A stretch of 58,470 nucleotides of DNA from Nocardioidaceae bacterium. Lineage in GTDB: Bacteria > Actinomycetota > Actinomycetes > Propionibacteriales > Nocardioidaceae. A model generated the notes under the pieces. The model searched no databases. It had not been told where the DNA came from and saw only the letters and a program-made list of their open reading frames with translations. The number at the start of each line of letters is the position of its first letter. Within the stretch, counting starts at the first letter, position 1. Positions 52,556 through 58,470 of this stretch are shown here, in pieces. A program made the position numbers and the translations under genes. The stretch spans positions 1 to 58,470 of the forward strand of contig JAURVT010000031.1 of NCBI GenBank assembly GCA_030655315.1. The letters run 5' to 3'.

Positions 52556-54862
52556 TCACTTCTTGGTGAAGGCCACCTGCAGCTGCAGCCGGTCGCCGCC
52601 GTTCAGCGAGCGGAGCACGCTGATCCGGGTGCCGGAGCCGGCCACCTTCGTCGAGCCCGTCGGGTTGTCCGCGCGCCAGTAGCGGTTCGGGTCCGCGTCG
52701 TTGAACGTCGCGACACCGGGGCGCTCGCCGATCAGGCGGGGCGTGCCGTTGTGGTGCAGCACGACCTCGTCGGTGGCCTCGAGGCCGAACGTGGCGTCGA
52801 AGGACTGCGCCCGCTGGTTGAAGCGGAAGCCGTCGCTGGCCTTGAGGGGTGCCGGTCGCGCGTCGACCGGCAGGACCTGACCGCCACCGGGGTGCGTCGA
52901 GGTGTTGTTGTCCTCGAACTCGCCGTTGGCGTACGTGACGAGCAGGCCGTTCTGGTACGGGTAGCGCTCGACCCAGTCGGGCTTGGTGTCGCCGTAGCCG
53001 AAGTTGTACGGCCCGGTCTTCAGGGTGGTGTCGTAGCCGTCGTAGGTGCGGTTCTCGGCCAGGTAGTACTGCGGCACGGTGCGCGAGTAGGTGCCGTCGA
53101 TGATCGAGAAGCCGTCGAGCACCCAGGCGCCGACGCCGTTCTCGGCGCCGTCGGCCAGGACCTCGGCCCCGTCCGCGGTGACGACGACGTCGTCGACGAA
53201 CGCGCCGTCCTCGGCCACGGCCGTGTCGGTCTGGTACCGGAAGCGCACCTGCGCCTCGCCGCCGACGAACGGCGTGAGGTCCCAGGTCCGCGTCGACCAG
53301 GCGGCGGTGCCGCTGAGGCCGTCGTCGAGCTTGGTCCAGGTCTTGCCGTCCTTGGACGCCTCGGTCCACAGGTAGTCGTAGTCGGCCTCGGTGGCCAGCT
53401 CGACCGACGCCGACAGGCTCGCGGCCTTCTTGCCGGTCAGGTCGACGGTGGTCGACATGGTGTTGTCGAGCCCGTTGCCCTTGCCGCTCCAGAACTCCTT
53501 GGTCCCGGTGCGCGGGGTGTTGAGGTCCTCGCTCAGCTGCTTGTCGGGCAGGTTCACCGCGACCGCCTGGGTCTTGGTGGTGGGGCTCGCGGCCGAGGCG
53601 GGGTCCAGCGTGATCTTGGTGTTCTTGCCGTAGTCGACCGTGGTGTGGTCGAGCCAGCCCATCTGCAGCTTCTCCCACGCGCCCATGTAGCCGGGCTTGG
53701 TGCCGATGTCCTGCTTGCCGGTGTTCAGCCACGAGCCGGAGCTCATCAGCGTCCAGAAGCCGGTGCCGTTGTCGCCGCCCGCGGTGTCGTACAGGTCGGG
53801 CAGGCCGAGGTCGTGGCCGAACTCGTGCGTGAACACTCCGAGTCCGCCGTTCTCGGGCTCGGTGGTGTAGTCGCCGACCCAGATGCCCGTGTCGCCGATC
53901 TGGGCGCCGCCGGCGGGGTTGGTCTGCGGGCCGGTCTTGCCCTGGTCGGTCGCGAAGGCGTACCAGCGGTGGGACCAGATGGCGTCCTCGCCCTGCGCGC
54001 CGCCGCCGGCCTCCTCGCCCTCGCCCGCGTGGATGGCCTGGAAGTGGTCGATGTAGCCGTCGGGCTCCTCGAAGACGCCGTCGTTGTCGAAGTCGTAGCG
54101 GTCGTAGACGTCGAACTGAGCGAGGTAGCCCTTGATCTGCGCGGCCGTCTTGCCCTGGCTCTTCTGGTCGGCGTACCAGGCGGTGATGGAGTCCTTGACG
54201 TAGTTCCAGTAGCCCTCGGACTCGCCGGCGGGGTTCTCGTTGGAGCCGTAGCGCGCCTCGTTGAAGGGCACCTTCACCCAGTCGCTCACGTCGCCCTGCA
54301 CGCGGAAGCGTCCGTTGGACTGCTTGAGGTAGAAGTCCTTGAAGCTGTTGCTCTCGGCGAACATCATCGTCAGGTAGTGGGCCCGGTCGAAGCTCTTGGT
54401 CCAGTACGTGGAGTTGTCGTCGGTCGCGTTGCCGTCGTACTTGCGGTCGGGCTTCTTGATCTGGTCGTGCTCGGGCCCGGGGTCGCCGCCGAGCCCGGTC
54501 TTGGTCTGGGTGCCGAACTCGGTGAGCACGGTGAAGACGTCGGCGGTGCGCTCGGCGTCGTACGCGACGTACTCGTCCTTGGCGACCTTGATCGACTTGG
54601 AGCCTCCGCGCTCCACCGGCTTGGCCTTGCCGGCCAGGACCTGGGCGACCGCCTTCTGGCGGTTCTCGCGCTCGCGGTTGCCGAGAGGGTGGGCGAAGTC
54701 GTCCTCCCGGTTCTTGTCCTTGATGCCGGACTGCGCTGCCCGGTCGGCGGTGCCGTCGTCGGACTGGACGCCGAGGGCGGAGGTGCCGCCCGTCATGACG
54801 GCCAGTGCGAGAGCGGCTGCGGCGGTGCCCCGGGTGAGGGTGCGCCGGCTGCGGTGACTCAT
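52556..54862 (-). CDS. Secreted immune-inhibitor-A-type M6 metalloprotease
   Basis: 768 residues from the ATG at 54862 with GGGAG upstream. A Sec signal (RRTLTRGTAAAALALAVMTGG) is followed by a propeptide, then the M6 catalytic domain with HEFGHDLGLPDLYD (zinc site) near residue 345, followed by GFWTLMSSGSW. Later regions contain beta-sandwich repeats (ASVELATEADYDYLWTEAS and VRFRYQTDTAV) typical of InhA/PrtV C-termini. It is exported and probably degrades proteins outside the cell. Rv3207c, a different metalloprotease-like protein, occupies this slot in mycobacteria. Confidence 0.9.
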   Translation of the reverse strand: MSHRSRRTLTRGTAAAALALAVMTGGTSALGVQSDDGTADRAAQSGIKDKNREDDFAHPLGNRERENRQKAVAQVLAGKAKPVERGGSKSIKVAKDEYVAYDAERTADVFTVLTEFGTQTKTGLGGDPGPEHDQIKKPDRKYDGNATDDNSTYWTKSFDRAHYLTMMFAESNSFKDFYLKQSNGRFRVQGDVSDWVKVPFNEARYGSNENPAGESEGYWNYVKDSITAWYADQKSQGKTAAQIKGYLAQFDVYDRYDFDNDGVFEEPDGYIDHFQAIHAGEGEEAGGGAQGEDAIWSHRWYAFATDQGKTGPQTNPAGGAQIGDTGIWVGDYTTEPENGGLGVFTHEFGHDLGLPDLYDTAGGDNGTGFWTLMSSGSWLNTGKQDIGTKPGYMGAWEKLQMGWLDHTTVDYGKNTKITLDPASAASPTTKTQAVAVNLPDKQLSEDLNTPRTGTKEFWSGKGNGLDNTMSTTVDLTGKKAASLSASVELATEADYDYLWTEASKDGKTWTKLDDGLSGTAAWSTRTWDLTPFVGGEAQVRFRYQTDTAVAEDGAFVDDVVVTADGAEVLADGAENGVGAWVLDGFSIIDGTYSRTVPQYYLAENRTYDGYDTTLKTGPYNFGYGDTKPDWVERYPYQNGLLVTYANGEFEDNNTSTHPGGGQVLPVDARPAPLKASDGFRFNQRAQSFDATFGLEATDEVVLHHNGTPRLIGERPGVATFNDADPNRYWRADNPTGSTKVAGSGTRISVLRSLNGGDRLQLQVAFTKK

Positions 54863-55105
54863 GTGGTCTCCCTGTGGTGGTGGAGCGTCCTGATCGGGGT
54901 GGACGCGACCGCGGAGTGGTTCCCGCCCACAACCAGCCTCAAACCTCGGGGGACGCGACGGGACATCACGATCTGGACACGGTCGTGGCCGGTGGCGCCG
55001 ACCCGGCAGGATGGACGCGCGCGGGAACACCCCGACGGGGGCCCGTGTTCAGACAAGACAGAGCCGCCACCCGTGTGGCCTCAGCACCCAGACGAAGGAG
55101 ACGCC

Positions 55106-56281
55106 GTGGCACTGGCACCGCTGGTCGAGCCCGCAGCCGAGCTGACCCAGGACGAGGTCCGCCGCTACAGCAGGCACCTGATCATCCCCGACGTCGGCAT
55201 GTCCGGCCAGAAGCGCCTGAAGAACGCCAAGGTGCTCGTGATCGGCGCCGGCGGCCTCGGCAGCCCCGCGCTGCTCTACCTGGCCGCCGCGGGCGTCGGC
55301 ACCCTCGGCATCGTCGAGTTCGACGAGGTCGACGAGTCGAACCTGCAGCGCCAGATCATCCACGGGCAGTCCGACATCGGGAAGTCCAAGGCGGTGTCGG
55401 CCCAGGAGTCGATCGCCGAGACCAACCCGCTGGTGAACGTGATCGTGCACGAGGAGCGCCTCGAGAACGACAACGTCCTCGGCATCTTCGAGCAGTACGA
55501 CCTCATCGTCGACGGCACCGACAACTTCGCGACCCGCTATCTGGTGAACGACGCCGCCGTCATCCTCGGCAAGCCGTACGTGTGGGGCTCGATCTTCCGC
55601 TTCGAGGGTCAGGTGTCGGTGTTCTGGGCGCAGGAGGGTCCGCAGTACCGCGACCTCTACCCCGAGCCGCCGCCGCCGGGCATGGTGCCCTCGTGCGCCG
55701 AGGGCGGCGTGCTGGGCGTCCTGTGCGCCTCGATCGGCTCGATCATGGTCACCGAGGCGATCAAGCTGATCACCGGCATCGGCGACCCGCTCATCGGCCG
55801 CCTGATGGTCTACGACGCGCTCGAGATGCGCTACACGACCCTCAAGATCGGCCGCGACCCCCAGGGTGAGCCCATCACGAAGCTGATGGACGACTACGAG
55901 GCGTTCTGCGGCGCGATCAGCGACGAGGCCGCCGAGGCCGCTGCCGACTCGACGATCTCGGTCACCCAGCTGGACTCGATGCTCAAGGAGCGCGAGGAGG
56001 GCACGCGCGACTTCGTCCTCGTCGACGTCCGCGAGCAGAACGAGTACGAGATCAACAAGATCCCGGGCTCGGTGCTGATCCCCAAGGGTGAGTTCCTCAA
56101 CGGCAACGCCTTCGACCAGCTGCCGCAGGACAAGCAGGTCGTCCTGCACTGCAAGTCGGGCGCACGCTCGGCCGAGGCACTGGCCGTCCTCAAGGGCGCC
56201 GGCTACTCCGACGCCGTGCACGTCGGTGGCGGCGTGGTGGCCTGGGTCAACCAGGTCGACCCCTCGCAGCCGTCCTACTGA
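55106..56281 (+). CDS. moeZ: Adenylyltransferase/sulfurtransferase MoeZ
   Basis: 391 residues from the GTG at 55106 with AAGGAG 5 nt upstream. MoeB/ThiF domain: RYSRHLIIPDVGMSGQKRLK, VIGAGGLGSPALLYL, VDESNLQRQIIHG, DGTDNFATRYLVND. Then a rhodanese domain with the active cysteine in HCKSGARS near residue 349. It adenylates and sulfurates small carrier proteins (MoaD, CysO, ThiS types). The zinc CxxC pairs of E. coli MoeB are not evident, as in MoeZ proteins. The 243-nt gap upstream holds no gene; its promoter is unclear. Confidence 0.92.
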   Translation: MALAPLVEPAAELTQDEVRRYSRHLIIPDVGMSGQKRLKNAKVLVIGAGGLGSPALLYLAAAGVGTLGIVEFDEVDESNLQRQIIHGQSDIGKSKAVSAQESIAETNPLVNVIVHEERLENDNVLGIFEQYDLIVDGTDNFATRYLVNDAAVILGKPYVWGSIFRFEGQVSVFWAQEGPQYRDLYPEPPPPGMVPSCAEGGVLGVLCASIGSIMVTEAIKLITGIGDPLIGRLMVYDALEMRYTTLKIGRDPQGEPITKLMDDYEAFCGAISDEAAEAAADSTISVTQLDSMLKEREEGTRDFVLVDVREQNEYEINKIPGSVLIPKGEFLNGNAFDQLPQDKQVVLHCKSGARSAEALAVLKGAGYSDAVHVGGGVVAWVNQVDPSQPSY

Positions 56282-56294
56282 CGCTGCGGCGCAG

Positions 56295-56675
56295 ATGAGC
56301 GACGACGAGCCCGGGCCCGGTGGGTCCGGGCTCGTAGGCTTCTCCGACGACGTCCTCGACCTCGCCGAGTCCGTCCCACCCGGCCGCGTCATCACCTACG
56401 GCGGCATCGCCGCGGCGCTGGGCCGCGGGGGACCGCGGCACGTCGGGCGCGTGATGGCGCTCGAGGGGGCCGCGGTGTGCTGGTGGCGCGTCGTCCGGGC
56501 CGACGGCACCCTGCCCGAGCACCTCGCGTCCCGGGCCCGCGAGCAGTACCTCGCCGAGGGCACCCCGCTCCGGGGCCGCCTCGACGCCCCGCTCCGCGTG
56601 GACGTCGCCCGTGCGCGATGGATCCCGGATCCGGGCGAACCGCCCGATCCGGACACATCTCGCGCCGACCCGTAA
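56295..56675 (+). CDS. Alkyltransferase-like (ATL) protein
   Basis: 126 residues. The C-terminal MGMT fold is present (VPPGRVITYGGIAAALGRG, HVGRVMALEGA), but the acceptor cysteine motif PCHRV is replaced by CWWRVV, with tryptophan where the reactive cysteine belongs. ATL proteins bind alkylated guanine without repairing it and hand it to nucleotide excision repair. Same neighbour order (moeB1, ATL, adnA) as Rv3206c-Rv3204-Rv3202c. Distinct from the active enzyme at 28095-28562. Confidence 0.85.
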   Translation: MSDDEPGPGGSGLVGFSDDVLDLAESVPPGRVITYGGIAAALGRGGPRHVGRVMALEGAAVCWWRVVRADGTLPEHLASRAREQYLAEGTPLRGRLDAPLRVDVARARWIPDPGEPPDPDTSRADP

Positions 56676-56908
56676 CCCGGGACGGGGGTCGTGCGTTGGA
56701 GGGTTCAGGACGCCGTCGCACCGACCCCCAGGTCGACACATCTGTGTGGCGTGACGCCCCTGCAACTGGTGCTGCGGCGCCTCTCGGGGGGAGCGGCCCG
56801 GTCGTGATCGCGCGGCTGGGCCGCTCCCGCACCGCCCCGGCCCGACCCTCGCCCCGGGTCCTTCGTCGGCGCGGACGTTCTGTCGGTGCCGGCTGGTGCG
56901 ATGTCCCC
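56676..56908. other. Intergenic region with strong hairpins
   Basis: No ORF is supported. GGGAGCGGCCC (56789-56799) pairs with GGGCCGCTCCC (56818-56828), probably the terminator of moeZ-ATL. GGGGGTCGTGCG near 56683 can pair with CGCACCGACCCCC near 56716 across about 20 nt. TGCGAT at 56897-56902 lies six bases before the next start codon. Confidence 0.6.
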
Positions 56909-58470
56909 ATGCCCCCCACGTACGTCCTGACGAGGCCCGCGACCGCCCGCCCGGCGCCTCCGGTCCTCGACGCGAGCCAGCAGGCCGTCGTCGACCACCC
57001 CGGTGGTCCGGTGCTGGTCCTCGCCGGGCCGGGCACGGGCAAGACCACGACGCTCGTCGAGACGGTCGCGGCACGGGTGGAGCAGCGCGGGGTCGACCCG
57101 CGTCGCGTCCTCGTGCTCACCTTCAGCCGCAAGGCCGCCGAGGAGCTGCGCACCCGGCTCGGCGCCCGGCTGCGGGGGTCGGCGACGCTGTCGGTGGCCA
57201 CCACCTTCCACTCCTTCTGCTACGGCGTCGTGCGGGAGATGCAGGACCCCGCCGACTTCGCCGACCCGCTCACCCTGCTGTCGGCGCCCGAGCAGGACGC
57301 CCGGATCGTCGAGCTGCTGTCGGGGCCGGAGTCGGCCGTCGCCTCGGCCTGGCCCGCCCGCCTCCGGCCGGCCCTGCGCACGCACGGCTTCGCCCGCGAG
57401 CTGCAGGCGTTCTTCGCCCGCGCCCGCGCCCACGGTCTCGACCCCGAGCAGGTGCGTGCGCTGGCCGAGCGCGCCGAGCGTCCCGACTGGCAGGTCGCGG
57501 CCGCGTTCCACGAGGAGGTGCTGCAGGTGCTCGACGCCCAGAACCTCCTCGACTACGCCGAGCTGGTGCACCGGGCCCGCCTCCTCGCCACCGACCCGGT
57601 GACGGGCGCGTCGCTGGCCCAGCGTTTCGACCTGGTGGTCGTCGACGAGTACCAGGACACCGACCCCGCCCAGGTGGCTCTGCTGCGGGCGCTCACCACC
57701 GGCGGGCGCGACCTCGTCGCGGTCGGCGACCCCGACCAGTCGATCTACGCGTTCCGCGGCGCCGACGTGGGTGGCATCTGGTCCTTCGCCGACGACTTCG
57801 CGACCGCCACCGGCCCCGCGCCCACGCTGTCGCTGCGCACCGCGCGGCGCTTCGGCCCCGCGATCGCCGCCGCCACCCGCTCGGTCGTGGCCGGGCTCGG
57901 GGCCACCGGCGGCGTCGACGCGGCCACGTTCGCGGCGTTCCGGACCCCGGCCCCCATCGCCGAGCGGGCCGGCGAGGTGGTCGTGCAGACCTTCCGCACC
58001 CCGGCGGCCGAGGCCGACCACGTCGCCACGATGCTGCGCCGCGCCCACCTCGACGACGGCACCGCCTGGTCCGACATGGCCGTGCTGGTGCGATCGGCCT
58101 CGCTGTCGGTGCCCCGCCTGCAGCGCTCGCTCGCCGCGGCCGGCGTCCCGGTCGAGGTGGCCGGCGACGAGGTGCCGCTGCGGTCCGAGCCGGCGGTGGC
58201 GCCGCTGCTGCTGGCCCTGCGCCTGGCGGCGCGGCTCCGCGCGGGCGAGTCCCTCGCCGACTCCGACGTCGCCGACTTCCTCACCGGGCCGATCGGACGT
58301 CTCGACGCGACCGGGCTCCGTCGCCTCGGCCGCGCGCTGCGTCGCATCGACGCCGCGGCCGACGACCGCACCGTCGCGCGTCCCTCGGCCGACCTCCTCG
58401 CCGAGGCGGTCGCCGAGCCCGCGGTCCTCTCGCTGGCCTGCGACGCCGGCGGCGGGCAGCCGGCCGAGCG
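56909..58470 (+). CDS. UvrD/REP-family helicase, AdnA-like, N-terminal part
   Basis: The frame is open from the ATG at 56909 to the window end (520 codons), so the gene is cut off. Q motif LDASQQAVVDH, Walker A AGPGTGKT at residues 39-46, TFSRKAAEEL, TFHSFCYGVV, Walker B region DEYQD at 246-250 and GDPDQSIYAFRGAD. This is a superfamily 1 helicase. By position (after moeZ and ATL) it is probably AdnA, one motor of the AdnAB helicase-nuclease that resects double-strand breaks; the expected C-terminal RecB-like nuclease would lie beyond the window. Confidence 0.9.
   Translation, partial: MPPTYVLTRPATARPAPPVLDASQQAVVDHPGGPVLVLAGPGTGKTTTLVETVAARVEQRGVDPRRVLVLTFSRKAAEELRTRLGARLRGSATLSVATTFHSFCYGVVREMQDPADFADPLTLLSAPEQDARIVELLSGPESAVASAWPARLRPALRTHGFARELQAFFARARAHGLDPEQVRALAERAERPDWQVAAAFHEEVLQVLDAQNLLDYAELVHRARLLATDPVTGASLAQRFDLVVVDEYQDTDPAQVALLRALTTGGRDLVAVGDPDQSIYAFRGADVGGIWSFADDFATATGPAPTLSLRTARRFGPAIAAATRSVVAGLGATGGVDAATFAAFRTPAPIAERAGEVVVQTFRTPAAEADHVATMLRRAHLDDGTAWSDMAVLVRSASLSVPRLQRSLAAAGVPVEVAGDEVPLRSEPAVAPLLLALRLAARLRAGESLADSDVADFLTGPIGRLDATGLRRLGRALRRIDAAADDRTVARPSADLLAEAVAEPAVLSLACDAGGGQPAE

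Noticed and set aside
52545-54932. 795-codon alternative minus-strand frame within the M6 protease gene
   Set aside because: It is Arg/Gly/Pro-rich and frame-shifted from a protein with a signal peptide and a clear zinc site; no family features.

Overview
The window is a very GC-rich, gene-dense stretch of actinobacterial chromosome. The evidence is heavy use of GTG starts, gene order shared with Mycobacterium and Streptomyces (hrcA-dnaJ-phoH-ybeY-CNNM-era-recO-uppS; gltX/NdgR/leuC-leuD/HU/cofC-gpsA-ddl-thiL-rpmB-DAK2-recG-rsmD-coaD-DUF177-rpmF-rnc-mutM; DEAD helicase/ferritin-like/DUF3107/TetR/moeZ/ATL/adnA-like), a Lys/Ala-tailed HU protein, a non-CCA-encoded tRNA-Gln, and the F420 gene cofC. 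A Nocardioides/Aeromicrobium-like member of the Propionibacteriales is my guess, not a demonstrated placement. I see no prophage, insertion sequence, plasmid gene or CRISPR array; this is core chromosome with small accessory insertions.

Layout. 1-5.3 kb: end of lepA, a MOSC protein, an MFS transporter, an acyl-CoA ligase and hemW. 5.4-7.0 kb, minus strand: a DUF3097 protein and a metal-ligand-less metallo-beta-lactamase-fold protein. 7.0-9.3 kb: hrcA-dnaJ behind a perfect CIRCE operator. 9.6-10.7 kb: an unknown helical protein where rsmE usually sits. 10.8-14.9 kb: phoH-ybeY-CNNM-cytidine-deaminase-like-era, all overlapping. 15.0-16.9 kb: two septum-formation-family paralogues. 17.3-19.2 kb: leuA with a leucine-rich leader peptide. 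19.3-24.3 kb: VOC proteins, a RibD/DHFR-like reductase, a protealysin-type M4 protease with a C-terminal emfourin-like domain, recO, uppS and an SRPBCC protein. 24.3-27.2 kb: a FAH-family hydrolase, gltX, a large inverted repeat, tRNA-Gln and tRNA-Glu. 27.2-28.6 kb: alkA-like and ogt-like DNA alkylation repair pair. 28.6-32.3 kb: IclR regulator (NdgR-like) divergent from leuCD, then HU. 32.3-39.7 kb: cold-shock-like protein, cofC, plsC, gpsA, a Cys/Met PLP enzyme, ddl, DUF3515 lipoprotein, RAM-domain protein, thiL. 39.8-47.6 kb: rpmB, DAK2/FakA-like, recG, rsmD, coaD, DUF177, rpmF, rnc, mutM. 47.6-58.5 kb: dGTPase-like HD protein, DEAD-box helicase, ferritin-like protein, DUF3107, TetR, secreted M6 protease, moeZ, alkyltransferase-like protein and the start of an AdnA/UvrD-type helicase.

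Themes. Translation and RNA maturation (lepA, era, ybeY, rnc, rsmD, rpmB, rpmF, gltX with tRNA-Gln and tRNA-Glu), DNA repair (recO, recG, mutM, alkA, ogt, ATL, adnA-like), leucine synthesis (leuA under a probable attenuator, leuCD under a probable NdgR site) and stress control (hrcA/CIRCE) dominate. Two structural patterns deserve attention. Many genes have a -10-like hexamer exactly 6-8 nt before the start codon, pointing to leaderless mRNAs. Convergent gene ends carry two families of related palindromes (about 60 nt and exactly 71 nt, two copies each), beside several unique palindromic or interleaved repeats. Several encoded proteins look like catalytically dead relatives of enzymes (MBL-fold, cytidine-deaminase-like, alkyltransferase-like).
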